A stretch of DNA of 64,000 nucleotides from Timema cristinae (taxonomy: Eukaryota; Arthropoda; Insecta; Phasmatodea; Timematidae). The DNA is taken from assembly GCA_039000515.1 (NCBI GenBank), contig JBCFYV010000012.1, forward strand, positions 87,884,284 to 87,948,283, given 5' to 3'. Below, piece after piece: positions 21,899 to 30,314 of this stretch. The position numbers and the translations under genes are program-made. Within the stretch, counting starts at the first letter, position 1, and every line of letters starts with the position of its first letter. The notes beneath the pieces are model-generated. The model ran no database searches. It had not been told where the DNA came from and was given only the letters and a program-made list of their open reading frames with translations.

Positions 21899-23536
21899 TA
21901 ATAATAATAATAATAATAATAAGTTTTAAAATTTGAATTAAAATTGTTTACTAGGAATTAAAAATATATTATACAGCTACAAACAAAAAATGACATAAAT
22001 TACTGATTATTGTATTTCATATTTTAAGTAAAATATCATTTTCCTGGATTTTTATTGTGATTTACCAAATTCCCGACTTATTCCCGTTTTTTCCCGATCA
22101 CTTCAAATTCCCGGCTAATTCCCGTTTTCCCTGATTTTCCCGGATGGTAGACACCCTGATAAGTATCCCTCACTGCTCCCCCTTCTGTCCAATTCTAGGT
22201 TTTCCATCCTCCTTCCAGATGAATGCCGATAAGTGTTTCCATCTTTTTTTGTCACGTCTCCCTACCCATTTGGGAAATACAAACCATCATACTTATGTGT
22301 TAGGGATTAGGAAGGTTGAATTTAGCAGGAGTGTGCTCATATTTGCATGTAGGTGGAGTGGAAAACCTTTTTTTTAAATACCCTCAATATACTCAATCAG
22401 ATTTTTGACCCCAAGATCTCCATCATCTGCAGTTCAGTCTATTGTTTTAAACACATTATTTACAGCATAATCCAAAGGACAAGCATGAGGAGTGTAGTAT
22501 ATAGAGGAAGTGCACTTGCATTAGGGTGTAGAGTAGGTAGATGAGAAAACTACCCTCAGTGCACCTAAATTGAGCACCAACTATCTCATCAACTAAGGCC
22601 TTGTGCACTGGGTGTCTAAAAACACCTTTTGCTATTTTCCTCAAATCCTATATGGCACTAATTTGTTTTTAAATAAAAGACTAGTTCAATTAAAATTTAA
22701 AATAGACTTACATGTATCAAATGATTAAATTTAGGCCGACCCATATTTTTATTGAGTTGTCATCAACATTATAATTAACAATTCTTCTTACAGTTTTTGC
22801 ATATAACTATACAAATTTGTTAAAATAGCCAAATTAAAAAAATATATAACTAAGCAATTTCATTGCTAATTTTAATAAGAAATATTGGTTTTGTTTGATG
22901 CGTCAAAAATTAAATGCCATACTCAATTTATATTAGGATTTTATAAGTGTTTAACGTTAAGCCTTCAAATGTTTATAATGGAAATAAAAATTCACAGCGT
23001 TTAATGAAGTCTCTGAAATAGTTTCATCAAGGTTGAAAGTGCACTCAAATTTAACTTAACTGGGTTGTGTTTAGTATTATTTTATCCACATAAGTGAAAT
23101 AAATATTATTTCCAATACCTACAAGAAATGAATAGTGGTAATAATTATTTAGCAAGTACCTACTTAAATATTTTTTTTTATAAAAATTGTTTTTGGTAGT
23201 GCTTAATTGTAAAAATAAAGTTTTGGTATGAAGGTAAAAGCGTCCTATGACCGCAGTGTGAATCAGTCAAATGGGTTTAGCGACAGTGACGTCATCAAAC
23301 AAAAATAGTCTAATGGACTCCTACCTGAAGACAGATATCAAAGTTAGGGCATTCAACACATTTTATTCTCAGGCCTGTGATATCTTCTTGGCAGTAGCTG
23401 CAAGTATATTTTGCAAATAAATCTGAAATTTAAAATAATTGATATAACAAATGCAAATTTAGCTCAAGTAAATAAAAAGAGGTGATCTTAAAAATATTCC
23501 AATTATTATTTAAAATTGCTACCTCTCACCTGCCAT
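1520..23536 (-). CDS. TADA2B: TADA2B/Ada2b-like transcriptional adapter, whole coding region in 11 exons
   Basis: Ada2 proteins bridge the acetyltransferase Gcn5 and Ada3 in SAGA-type complexes that acetylate nucleosomal histones. Exons on the minus strand, in transcription order: 23530-23536, 23325-23422, 21537-21595, 19531-19672, 18217-18436, 17555-17630, 16022-16178, 10475-10676, 5848-6067, 1749-1811 and 1520-1615. All have AG acceptors and GT donors. The product would be about 446 residues (human TADA2B is about 420). It has a ZZ zinc finger (Cys 10, 13, 24, 27, 33, 36), a SANT domain from about residue 65, a conserved [10 protein letters not shown] motif, a basic helix around [11 protein letters not shown], the [16 protein letters not shown] segment and a SWIRM-like end ([16 protein letters not shown]). 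Single-base frame breaks occur in exons 3, 5 and 9. The ZZ finger and mid-region match TADA2B better than TADA2A. The gene and domain order are directly read; family function is established knowledge. Confidence 0.9.
1749..1811 (-). CDS. TADA2B: TADA2B exon 10, start of the SWIRM-like domain
   Basis: The exon reads [20 protein letters not shown] plus R, matching the TADA2B C-terminal block (LCxxLNLxPxxY). The acceptor is tgttttcag and the donor gtaagg, with phase 0 at both ends. Confidence 0.9.
2102..3552. mobile_element. Terminal-inverted-repeat element, copy 1, interrupted
   Basis: The left end (ggtttttacctggatgacag) and right end (ctgtcatccaagtaaacc) are imperfect inverted repeats of about 30 bp. 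A second copy lies at 42217-43003. Without the 683-bp insertion and its duplicated target, this copy is about 760 bp. No coding potential was seen; superfamily unknown. Confidence 0.75.
2409..3091. mobile_element. hAT-type MITE inserted in the element at 2102-3552
   Basis: Its ends are taggggtggtcggcc... and its imperfect complement ...ttgcccaaccacccct-a. Perfect 8-bp CTTGGAAA duplications lie at 2401-2408 and 3092-3099. The 8-bp duplication and TAGGGGTGG end are typical of hAT elements. It is 683 bp with no transposase. Confidence 0.88.
3781..4506. mobile_element. Putative DNA element with TAGGGRTGTGC ends
   Basis: It starts tagggtgtgcgaagccaa and ends acttagcacaccccta. The inner ends resemble GAATCGAA-rich elements at 15215-15571. 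No flanking duplication was found. Confidence 0.5.
4640..5070. mobile_element. Decayed copy of the CAGGGTGTCTAC MITE
   Basis: It is collinear with 21712-22158: cttgaccaatgaaattcctg at the left, ttcaaatttctgactaattc and ctggatggttgacaccct at the right. It is strongly diverged. Confidence 0.55.
5260..5700. repeat. Interspersed repeat related to 46410-46470 and 47520-47880
   Basis: Shared blocks are gatctaggtttgaaatccct, tttgacaccccc, cataaatggttgacct and cttcatctgccaggccccca. It lies immediately downstream of TADA2B exon 9. Confidence 0.55.
5848..6067 (-). CDS. TADA2B: TADA2B exon 9, low-complexity linker, with a frame break
   Basis: The open frame encodes a Ser/Asn-rich linker ([16 protein letters not shown]), a Gly/Val/Glu stretch, then [18 protein letters not shown], which leads into the SWIRM part. 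The exon is 220 nt, but phase 0 on both sides demands a multiple of three. One A too many in the run at plus-strand T 6060-6065 would explain this. The linker is far more variable than the rest of the protein, so only its end is assigned by homology. Confidence 0.78.
6295..6490. repeat. Copy of the gtacaggaaaggtggat family
   Basis: It contains ggcacaggaaagagtgacaa, acactttacaatgctgccac and gataatggctgcctctaggg, shared with the copies near 18720 and 40300. Confidence 0.5.
6876..7181 (+). mobile_element. SINE family A copy with 12-bp target duplication
   Basis: The copy starts between the A and B boxes (ggccggggttcaatcctcgg) and ends in about 27 AAT units. It is flanked by perfect TTAAATGTTCAA repeats at 6864-6875 and 7182-7193. 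It lies in the intron between TADA2B exons 8 and 9. Confidence 0.88.
7101..7181 (+). repeat. (AAT)n microsatellite, SINE tail
   Basis: An uninterrupted run of about 27 AAT units forms the tail of the SINE at 6876-7181. Confidence 0.9.
7404..7972. mobile_element. MITE with 40-bp TIRs and TAA target duplication
   Basis: The ends TGCCGGGATCATGATCA and TGCCGGGATCACGATCA (complement) extend about 40 bp with a TTAACTTAA-rich continuation. TAA flanks at 7401-7403 and 7973-7975. A 3-bp TWA duplication suggests PIF/Harbinger. It is 569 bp, with no ORF. Confidence 0.75.
8808..9065 (-). mobile_element. SINE family B, tRNA-headed, sharing the family A tail
   Basis: On the minus strand the head reads cccgcctcggtggcgtagtt, with an A box (TGGCGTAGTTGG) and a B box (GGTTCGAATCT). 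The 3' end again is the accgcgtcttactacccgtt module followed by AAT repeats. GTGATGATTA repeats at 8798-8807 and 9066-9075 flank it. The head differs from family A, the tail does not. Confidence 0.85.
9597..9686 (+). repeat. (AAT)n microsatellite
   Basis: An imperfect AAT/GAT array of about 90 bp; antisense translation gives a meaningless poly-Tyr/Leu frame. Confidence 0.85.
10475..10676 (-). CDS. TADA2B: TADA2B exon 8, conserved helical segment
   Basis: The exon reads [20 protein letters not shown] followed by [18 protein letters not shown] and a [12 protein letters not shown] segment, the conserved TADA2B block with an RxxGIT-type turn. The acceptor is tgtttctcag and the donor gtaagc. It is separated from exon 7 by an intron of more than 5 kb that holds a Penelope remnant. 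Confidence 0.93.
10838..11410 (+). repeat. Penelope-type terminal repeat, split by a SINE
   Basis: The sequence gagtaaatttaatgaagaaa onward matches the arm at 59524, resumes after the SINE (10971-11273), and continues to atatttcggacatggttgc. It is a solo terminal repeat with no internal part adjoining. Confidence 0.7.
10971..11273 (-). mobile_element. SINE family A, full-length tRNA-derived copy
   Basis: On the minus strand it begins ggtgacctggtggtctaggg. An A box (TGGTCTAGGGG, plus 11253-11263) and a B box (GGTTCAATCCT, plus 11211-11221) lie at tRNA-like spacing, followed by the shared 3' region and an (AAT)n-type tail. It is flanked by perfect 13-bp repeats CTTTCTTAATTTT at 10958-10970 and 11274-11286. 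It was inserted into a Penelope-type terminal repeat. This is the reference copy of the family. Confidence 0.92.
11740..12120. other. GC-richer block of unknown nature in TADA2B intron 7 or 8
   Basis: It is distinctly less AT-rich than its flanks (for example ctccagcccacccagttggg, ggcggtgagatcaggattga). No long frame, no splice-consistent exon and no match within the window. It could be a repeat 3' end. Confidence 0.35.
13118..13225 (+). mobile_element. SINE family D, 3' fragment
   Basis: It contains gaagctatgacaggcccagc and the family D end module (aaatatatggcttgaataaa, ggctggaaacagtaatggat). It directly abuts a LINE 3'-end fragment. Confidence 0.65.
13235..13475 (+). mobile_element. Non-LTR retrotransposon 3' end fragment
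   Basis: Conceptual translation gives a degraded RT-C-terminal pattern ([20 protein letters not shown] type, then basic residues and a MAGNS-like end), followed by a (GAT)n run at 13458. This is the common tail of LINE ORF2 products of the form RWxGHVxRMDxxRxPKK. Several stops and frame breaks are present. Confidence 0.5.
13480..14760 (-). mobile_element. Penelope-like element, decayed RT and GIY-YIG region
   Basis: On the minus strand the reading frames show an RT core with [12 protein letters not shown] near 14541-14574. A downstream block [20 protein letters not shown] typical of Penelope proteins follows, then a GIY-YIG-like end ([25 protein letters not shown]). Frame breaks and stops show it is dead. 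A similar block occurs at 60131-60595. It lies in TADA2B intron 7. Confidence 0.75.
14985..15205 (-). repeat. Penelope-type terminal repeat, partial
   Basis: Reverse-strand similarity to the same arm (gtcacctttgtgcattggat, ccctaagtgggcttttgtca). It follows the RT fragment at 13480-14760 and probably belongs to that element. Confidence 0.6.
15215..15571. mobile_element. Putative short DNA element, relative of 3781-4506
   Basis: It starts tagggatttgcgaagtac and ends cgaagctttgcacacccct, giving a short inverted repeat with a gaagcgaacttgaatcgaac interior. No clear target duplication. Confidence 0.45.
15572..16021. other. Intronic sequence, nothing assigned
   Basis: Part of TADA2B intron 7 between a decayed element and exon 7. 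No supported feature. Confidence 0.3.
16022..16178 (-). CDS. TADA2B: TADA2B exon 7, basic helical region
   Basis: The exon reads [20 protein letters not shown], then [14 protein letters not shown] and a lysine-rich KKLTKEEK end. This corresponds to the family block of VDMYxRRLKERxRRK followed by a KxTKEEKEL run. The donor gtaagt is consensus. The phase (two bases carried) is completed by the A that opens exon 8. Confidence 0.92.
16179..17554. other. TADA2B intron 6
   Basis: AT-rich. The stretch 16970-17420 is rich in gattcgaatc-like words as in the GAATCGAA elements. No exon found. Confidence 0.35.
17555..17630 (-). CDS. TADA2B: TADA2B exon 6
   Basis: The exon reads [20 protein letters not shown] then DDIDT, matching the acidic EYDxxAE segment that follows the RDDFE motif in Ada2 proteins. 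The acceptor is tttactcag and the donor gtttg. It ends with one base that is completed by exon 7. Confidence 0.88.
18217..18436 (-). CDS. TADA2B: TADA2B exon 5, with a one-base frame break at a C run
   Basis: The first half reads [20 protein letters not shown] and on to DNGPLSP. The second half reads [20 protein letters not shown] then RDDFER in a different frame; together they match the TADA2B family layout. The switch falls at six C residues (plus-strand G at 18305-18310); seven would restore the frame. The donor is gtagat and the acceptor tttcacag. Confidence 0.9.
18690..18990. repeat. Copy of the gtacaggaaaggtggat family
   Basis: It contains acattgctgccatcagacaa, gaggtaatggctgcctctca and tctatcggaactcatcaggg; the same blocks occur inverted at 40130-40400. 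Confidence 0.5.
19531..19672 (-). CDS. TADA2B: TADA2B exon 4, SANT domain
   Basis: The exon encodes a SANT/Myb-like domain with the characteristic core [20 protein letters not shown] followed by [14 protein letters not shown]. It starts in phase 0 after a tattacag acceptor and ends with one base before gtattt. SANT domains of Ada2 stimulate Gcn5 and bind histone tails (family knowledge). The length and three-helix tryptophan spacing look complete. Confidence 0.93.
19673..21536. other. TADA2B intron 3
   Basis: AT-rich, with no coding signal. The segment 20450-21250 has repeated palindromic-looking AT words but no definable ends. Confidence 0.35.
21537..21595 (-). CDS. TADA2B: TADA2B exon 3, end of the ZZ finger, with a frame break
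   Basis: The exon reads [16 protein letters not shown], near-identical to the TADA2B family block, then should continue YQFM before the gtaag donor. As written, the last 12 nt are one frame off (TSSW). The exon is 59 nt, whereas phases on both sides require 60. The missing base is best placed at the CCC run (plus-strand GGG at 21549-21551). Confidence 0.9.
21600..21711 (+). repeat. Possible tRNA-like SINE head fragment
   Basis: The stretch tagctcagcatccgcattgc ... taggttttgaatctctgcc has loose A- and B-box resemblance. It lies between TADA2B exon 3 and the MITE at 21712. Confidence 0.3.
21712..22158. mobile_element. MITE with CAGGGTGTCTAC-type ends
   Basis: The ends catggtgtctac and (complement) cagggtgtctac have repeated cccgattttcccgg-like subterminal motifs. 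Possible ATAAG duplications lie at 21707-21711 and 22159-22163. It carries an (AAT)n array. A related, more decayed copy lies at about 4640-5070. Confidence 0.65.
21861..21922 (+). repeat. (AAT)n microsatellite
   Basis: An array inside the MITE at 21712-22158 with one register slip. Confidence 0.85.
22244..22570 (-). mobile_element. Degenerate SINE family B/C fragments
   Basis: Two partial matches to the SINE core (gattaggaaggttgaattta; gaggaagtgcacttgcatta, then ctaccctcagtgcacc) lie side by side. They are strongly diverged, with no intact tRNA head. Confidence 0.45.
23325..23422 (-). CDS. TADA2B: TADA2B exon 2, first part of the ZZ zinc finger
   Basis: The exon reads [17 protein letters not shown] and continues to a CVEC pair and DICLQ, with the CxxC pairs typical of a ZZ-type zinc finger. 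The acceptor is tttcag and the donor gtagg. It ends in phase 0, exactly where exon 3 resumes with the next zinc-ligand cysteine. Confidence 0.93.
23530..23536 (-). CDS. TADA2B: TADA2B coding exon 1 (start codon, 7 coding nt)
   Basis: This exon supplies ATG GCA G and is followed at once by a good donor (gtgag). Exon 2 opens with AT, which completes a GAT codon, so the protein starts [11 protein letters not shown] chose this start because no coding sequence continues upstream of exon 2 in that frame, and the MAD-LFAKY start resembles what I recall of insect Ada2b proteins. The 5' UTR extends to higher coordinates and holds a CRE palindrome. Confidence 0.8.
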
Positions 23537-23600
23537 AAGTGTGACGTCACTAGCGCCCTAAAAGGAACTAGGCTGAGTCACTTATTTCTATTCATATGAT
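23537..23600 (-). promoter_or_regulatory. TADA2B 5' UTR/proximal promoter with CRE and AP-1-like sites
   Basis: A perfect TGACGTCA palindrome lies at 23542-23549, six bases upstream of the ATG, and TGAGTCA lies at 23574-23580. A second perfect TGACGTCA is at 23287-23294, just inside intron 2. These are consensus CREB/ATF and AP-1 sites. Use in vivo is inference; no TATA box or initiator could be fixed. Confidence 0.4.
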
Positions 23601-23912
23601 ATAGTTCCAATAAACAACTTTATATGTACGCTGTTGATCAAGATGTTCACTAAATAGGTTCACCAAATGAGTATTTTAGATACATGATATTAATAATCTA
23701 GAATAATTTAAAGAAAACAAGTAAAAGAAGGAGATATGAGATCTTGATCTTAATAGTGAGACTACGATATAAAAGCAGTATAATGCTGTAACATTGTGCG
23801 AATAGTTCTGTGCTCAATTAGTACAGAGAGCAGACGCTACGCCTGTTATGATACAATATGGTGGTTCAAAAATATCCTCAAAATGCCATCGAAAAATTTC
23901 TCTATCATTATC

Positions 23913-24121
23913 GCACAGATTTATCTGATTTCCAAACCCTTCCTACACCTCTGACAAGACATCTTGTGAATGTGTGGAATGCCAGGCCGCCACCGTGGTT
24001 CGGATTCCACGTTAAACTGTAGGTCATTCATTTCATCTCACAATCACCCTACCATTACACATTATCGTAAGTGCGTATAACCCGAACGGGTAGTAAGACG
24101 CGGTGCTAATAATAATAATAA
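23913..24121 (+). mobile_element. SINE family A copy with 12-bp target duplication
   Basis: This 5'-truncated copy starts in the segment after the B box and ends gtaagacgcggtgct(aat)n. Perfect TCTATCATTATC repeats lie at 23901-23912 and 24122-24133. It sits about 370 bp upstream of the TADA2B start codon. Confidence 0.88.
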
Positions 24122-24133
24122 TCTATCATTATC

Positions 24134-24974
24134 ACCTTTCCACCACTAATTCAAAACAACTTTTTACAATATGAACTATACACTATTCAATATGTATCGA
24201 TTATAAACAAACTCATTGAAAATCATGTATTTCAACAACTTGCTCACTATAGTGCTAAATATTATTGTCTATTCGCTATTAGGTATGCGTTATGTGTAGA
24301 TATAAAAAAAAATCCAGCCTAACATCTTATAATGTTAAAATTTGGCCCATAAAAAAATGATTTACTAATTATTAATAATAATTATCAATAATGATATTAA
24401 TAATAATATGGAGAGATTGTCTGTAATGATCATTGTGCGTTATCTACCTACCACACGTAGAGGACTGTAATTTTAAACATCATCATTAGGCTATCACTCT
24501 TGCAATTGGTTTGCTGCATTTCTCCACTATTGTCCACCCTGTGTACTTTTTTTTTTTTACATCTTTTAACCTTCTTCTGCCAACATTCTTTGCTATATGC
24601 TCCAGTCTTGGTCTCCCTCTTGAATTTATCCATTACACCATTTTCTATAATTATCATGCTCAGTATATGTGCTACCATGTTAAGTGTTAACTCTTATTTG
24701 CTGTATACCTTTCCAAAGTTTATTTCTTCATTTGCTTTTCTTGACTACTCTGTATTTGTTATCATATCTACCCATGATATTCTCAACATTTTTCTGTCCC
24801 ACCACATTTTAAATGCTTATAATTGTTTTATTTATGATGAACCTTATTTATGATAAACATTTCACACCAATAAATATAACACTCCAAACATAATCCTTAA
24901 GGAACATTTTTTCTTATTTCCAAATTAATTGTTACTCGAGGTTAGTAATGACTTCTTGTTAAAGAGGCGTTGAA
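24134..24974. other. Intergenic, nothing assigned
   Basis: One 117-codon plus-strand frame (24500-24853) is Phe/Leu/Ile-rich and lacks conserved motifs or splice context; not called as a gene. Confidence 0.3.
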
Positions 24975-25745
24975 TTATTACGTAAGAACCCTAAGGGGGA
25001 GGGGTTCAAGCTTTAATTATTTTTGGTGACGAGGGGTAGGAGGTAAGAACAATGCTTAAGTAAGACAGAGATAGACGAGAAAAATTGAGGGAGGGCACAT
25101 CGCAAGACACTTAGACTTGGGGCAGCTTCGGGCAGCAATAAAATGATTAGTGGTTAAACGAAGGAGAAATGTAGAAGTCTATAGAAGTAAGCCAAAGCTC
25201 GAGTGACTGTACCTTCCCCTCTCCCCCTTAATAGAAACATAATAATTGAAAGTGTTGGGACGTGGATTCAAGGACCTTGGTAATCGAATTAAATGGAGTT
25301 AAAGGTCGGTTTTTTTTATTAAAGAATGTTTGTATTAACTAGTAATACTTTTTTTTATAACTTCAATTAAAGGTAAATTAAAATTTTAAGCTTTTATAAT
25401 GTTATAACTTGTTTCAATTTTACTTATTAAATAAATTTAAATTCATTTTATACCGTGTTAATTGTCAATTATTTAGCAATATTAATTTACACCTTTACCT
25501 ATGTTAATAATTACCAGCAATTTATAAATTGGATGAATTTTTAATTAATTTTTTTTATCATCACGTCTTACTACCTGTTTAGGCTATAAGCAAAATAGCA
25601 TTTAAAAAAGAATGGTTATTCCTATGAACAAATGAAAAAAATCGACAAATCTTACATAAGCAAGAGGGGGGGCCAGGCTTTGTTTATTTATGCTTACGAG
25701 GAGGGAGGGGTTAAAAATGGCCAAAACCGTGCTTACGTAATATTT
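24975..25745. mobile_element. Possible DNA element with TTACGTAAG ends
   Basis: The left attattacgtaagaacc with a G-rich run and the right (complement) aatattacgtaagcac with a G-rich run form a short inverted repeat. It contains a fragment of the SINE tail module at 25558. Boundaries are tentative. Confidence 0.4.
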
Positions 25746-27403
25746 GAACTATCTCTTATGTGGTTTTCAAAATCGGTACCTACTAGCTGTTATTTTAAAA
25801 TGTTGATAGTTTCTTTTACTTTAACAAAGGTTTGAAACGATGCACTATTTATAAAATTAAGAATTTGTTTATCATAAGCATAATACAATATTTAGTTCAC
25901 CCAGAGGTCTGAAATTGAATCTTCGCAATTTGGTTAAATTATTTTAATTAATTGAAAACCTCCCTGGCAACGCTAGGTACGTCATCCAGCAAAAGTAGAA
26001 CTAGGGATCAATTGTAATAATTTTGTCAAAAACAAAAGGTACGGTACTATTAAAACTATAACCATTGTGGTGACCGGGATTTATTATAAATAAAATAAAA
26101 ACGTTAAAAGTACAGAGTTTAACTTGATATAAAAAAAAATGATTGGGGATCTTAACTACAATATGTCTCAGCTTTACTCAGCTTTGAGAAAAAGTCACGA
26201 TTGATTAAAATTTAAATACCTAATATTCACTCGATTATTTATGTTGACTGTTACGATTTTTACCCCAACTCAGAAAGAACTGCAGTCCAATTTTCATAGA
26301 AAAAAAAAGTAAAGTTAGTAAGTAGTTAAAAGCTATGTACATTTTAGTGTTATTGCATCGATTTAAAAACTATACAATACAATAACTCTTGTCTTCTATA
26401 CTGGCTTTAGTTGATTTATTGTGTCGAAATTGATATAATAAAACAATGTTTAAATACGTGTGGAAAAACAAATGTCCTTAGAGTGATTTCCCCTAATGTT
26501 ACTATAGAAAATTCCCGTGCTTAACATACATCAACACTCGCCGGCTATATAATATATAGCATATAGCAGTGATGTGTATTTGAGAAAGAAAAACTAGCTC
26601 ACAGTAATACTTTTTCTGCTAAGTTTGAGTTTATATTTATGCACAACGTGTGTCATGTGGTCGATACAACAAATTCTCAAGTCATTATGTTCAGTTAAAA
26701 AAAAAAGTTAAATCCAGTGACGTACCAACGACTTTAGGGGCCTGGGGCTTGAGTTTTCTGCCCCCCTTAATTACTAAACACCCCCCCCCATATGGTGCCT
26801 CTAATATGTGTAAAGAGCTAGCTACGTAAGTATTAATAAAACTTCAAGGAAATTAAAATTAAAAACACAGAATTTGCGTTTATTGATTAATTTTTCAAAT
26901 ATGTAGTTCTTATTTCAATTAAAACTAATGATAACATGAAGAAAAATGCTTAAATTTTCAACTTAAGCCCTCACTACGTACTACATGTTCTAGTGTATTA
27001 AATAACTAGGCAAAATATTTTATCAACTTCAGTACTGAATCTGTATGTTTTGAGCATTATTTGCTAAAAAAACATTTTAAAACATTGATAGTTTCAAATT
27101 AAAGTGTTTTACTGATAATTATGTGCTACAAAATATGTATAACTTTCTTAACATAAAAAAGTATGTAAACGAAGAGCCTGTACACAATTATTACAAACGA
27201 TACAGATAAGTATAAGTTAATAATAAATCAATTACCATGACATAGAAAAAACCAAAACAAAAGTTTAAGTAAGATTGTAAAATGGCAAAACTTGCACAAA
27301 ATAAAATATTTTAAATGATTTATAGAAACTGTTTCTTACGAGCTTTTGCTTCTGAAAATATTTGGATACATTCGTCAAAATTAATTGTTTTAGCTACTTT
27401 ACT

Positions 27404-28100
27404 TTATATAGAAAGTATGGCTAAGTTATTCAGTCTTTTTTGTCTCATTGTTGAGCGAAGATAACATTTTATTATTTTTAACTTTGAAAAACTTATTTCA
27501 CAAGATCCAATGGATACACATAACGTTAAAAATACCTTATGTGCTACACAAAGGTTGGGAACTGATTCTTGAACGTTCATTTTAATAATAAACTTCAACA
27601 TTTTCAATGATGACCATTGTCTTGCCACTTCTTTTTTGACATCTGCAGCTTGAACGTGACGTTGTAGCCACTGCATTTCGGGCAACATTTCTTACTTTTG
27701 GAGATCATTAAATGTCTTGGTTAGGTTTGAAATGTGCTGAGGGAGTTCTTCAACAACTGTCTCCATAAGATGAGAAGATTGTACAGCAGAGAATCTTTCA
27801 TTCATAGTTTCCATTGAAGCCAATCTCGTTGTCAGTGCTTGATTAAATTTATCTATACATTCAAACAAGGATCGTATTAAATCCTGTTGAAGGAAGAGGC
27901 CTTCGTCTCATTTTCTTGAATATTCTACGTCTACTTTTTCATTTGGCATGTCCAAATATTTACAAGTTTTTGTCGCAAGATCAAATGCACTTGCAACCAT
28001 CTCTTTTCGGTTTTCTTGTAAAAAAGGTTTCAACGTTTTCAACCTTTGTACACTTTTGTCAAGAGCTGTACCCTCTATCTGAATATATTTTGGGCATGAT
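27404..28100 (-). pseudogene. hAT transposase (ZMYM1-like), C-terminal remnant
   Basis: The 3' part reads VPNLCVAHKVFLTLCVSIGS then SKLKIIKCYLRSTMRQKRLN and NLAILSI, the conserved dimerisation end of hAT transposases of the ZMYM1-like group. Further upstream only broken reading frames remain. It is inactive, with several stops and frame breaks. Confidence 0.82.
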
Positions 28101-28159
28101 TCCTAGGACTTTTGCAATTTTATGGATAATTCTTACCATACTTAGCAACAGAGTTGAGT

Positions 28160-29840
28160 CCTTTGTATTAATTGTTGGAGTCTGGCAGGAAGTGGAAATG
28201 GGACCAAGAAGAGCTACAAATGTGTGAGAAAAGTAAAAGGTTACTAGTGGAAAGTGACACAGTGGTGCTATTCGACTCTTCTTTGCCCATTATGATAACT
28301 TGTGATACTTCCAGTAAGAATCTTGGGAGTGTGATGAGTCATGTTTTCCCAGATGGTTCACTCGACCTGTATATTTTAAATCCAGGATGATATCAAAATC
28401 AGAAAAAAACTATCCGAAAATATAAGTGGAAGTTTTAGCATTTATTTTTTGAGTAAAAAATTCCACAAGTATGTTTTTGGTCGTAAAATTACCCTCGTTA
28501 CTAATCATAAATCAGTGTTGTATTAGTTGTCCCTCAAGAAAGTTATTTCAGAGATGACAACAGCTCGTATACTGTGGTGGGCGCTGTGACTATCCTCATA
28601 GGTGCATGAGTTGGAGTATAGAAAAGGATCTGAGAACGTTGAAGCGGATGTGTTGTCACGATTGTCGGCTGGTAATGGGAAGATGATAGAGGAGGATCTA
28701 AATTTTACTTTTGCATCTTTAGAGAAGCTACCAATATCTGGTGAGGAAATTGGGAAAGAAATTAGGAAGGATTTATGTTTTAGTAAAATTGTAGACTTGA
28801 CACTACATGGTTGAGCCACTCAAGGTGGAACTGGAATGGATGGCATTTATTTAAGAAGCGACACGATATTTCCACTTAAGATGGATGTCTCCTCTGGGGG
28901 AATCAAGTAGCGGTCCCAGAGGCGTACCATCAGATCATGTTGTCAATATTACATGAAGAACACACCGGAATATGTAAGATGAAGGCCTTATCCCAAGGGT
29001 ATTTATGATGGCCAGGAATTGCTTCGCAGATTGAAGAAATGTGCAAGAAATGTTCTATTTTTCAGGAGACTTGAGATGCTGCTCCAAAAGTACCGTTGCA
29101 ACAGTGAAACTGGCCACTAAGAAGATGGCAGTTAGTTCATGTTGATTTCGCAAAACTGGAGAGAACAGAATATTTAGTGTTGGTTGACGCTGATTCGAAA
29201 TGGACAGAGGTGTTCCCCATGTCTACTACGTCTGCGAGGAAATGGAGTGGTGCACATGGTATTACCACCTTATCATCCAGCATCTAATGGTCAGACTGAA
29301 AGCTCAGTGAAGATAAAGAAAAAGGTAATTTTACGAGCCTTGAACCAGGATCGTCAGGAAGGAAGTAAAATAACTCTACAGCATAGGGTAGATAATTTCC
29401 TCTTTGCGTATAGGAATACCCCTCATCCAATTACGTCCAATTACGGGTAAAACCCCTGCTGAGTTATTTCTTGGATTCAGACCAAGAGCTCGGTTGTCAA
29501 TGTTGAAGCCTCATCTGGTGGCAAGAGTGGCAGAAAAGAAAAAGTGGGAATAAATTGGAATAGAAAGGTGGGATCACCTCGTACATTTGAAGTTCAAGTA
29601 GTTTTAGTTAAAACCGTTCGATGATAAATTAAAACATGGATGCTTGGGAAAATAATAAGGATTATAAGTACTGTTACCTATCTAGCTAGGGTGGGAACTA
29701 TGGTTAGGTTTGTTAATACGGATCACTTGCGTAATTCAATGTTAGTAAGTGGGACGGAAGCCCTGTTGGGACAAAAACTAGGCACCAACGACCCTGTGGA
29801 AGGAGTGCTTTTGCCTTTAGTAGAAGATAATTAACAACAA
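28160..29840 (+). mobile_element. Ty3/gypsy-type pol remnant (RT/RNase H and integrase)
   Basis: In order it shows an RNase H start (TCDTSSKNLGSVMSHVFPDG), a second RNase H block (HELEYRKGSENVEADVLSRL), a degraded integrase zinc and core region, and PPYHPASNGQTESSVK followed by FAYRNTPHPIT and a C-terminal domain ending near 29834. There are at least five frame breaks or stops. Gag, protease and most of the RT are absent. It is decayed, in the Ty3/gypsy lineage of retrotransposons. Confidence 0.82.
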
Positions 29841-29971
29841 GTTGTTTCTCTAGGGCAAACAGATGATCCGTCTCTAGAGAAACTAGCCCTCAGTTTCTCC
29901 GTGCCTCGGAATCGCCTCGGTCAGGCATCCCTCTGGCTGTGAGGCGAACTCCCCTGGTAAGGAAGCTGGAT

Positions 29972-30314
29972 CTGTAATGATCCAACCACCCCTCTTTTCC
30001 CTAGGACTGAAAGTAAGATAGGGAAGAGTTAGTAAATTAGATTAGTAAATTTAAGTCACACTGTCAATAATGCTGTAAATTGTTAGGAGATACAAGGTCA
30101 TTCTTTTGAAGGGGAAAGGTGTAGTATTTGACAATAAGAAGGAAAAGAAATCGGGGTCTACTGGCAAAGGTTGGTAACTTACAACCGAAAATACGGAGAG
30201 AAGGAACGAAGAAAGCTTGTGACTTGTAATGGCCGAGCTTATGGGTGGTAAGCTTTTCTTTAGCCGGAGCATTATCCATTTATAAATGTTGCATCCTGTG
30301 GAGGATAGAACACA
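29972..30314 (+). repeat. Possible 3' LTR of the gypsy remnant
   Basis: The stretch runs from TGTAATGATCC to GGATAGAACA, with the TG...CA ends expected of an LTR. It sits just after the integrase region and before the hAT N-terminal remnant. No left LTR is present to compare, so the limits are tentative. Confidence 0.35.

Noticed and set aside
24448..24853. Opposing frames of 76 and 117 codons
   Set aside because: Low-complexity hydrophobic or basic composition, no splice support, no recognisable family.
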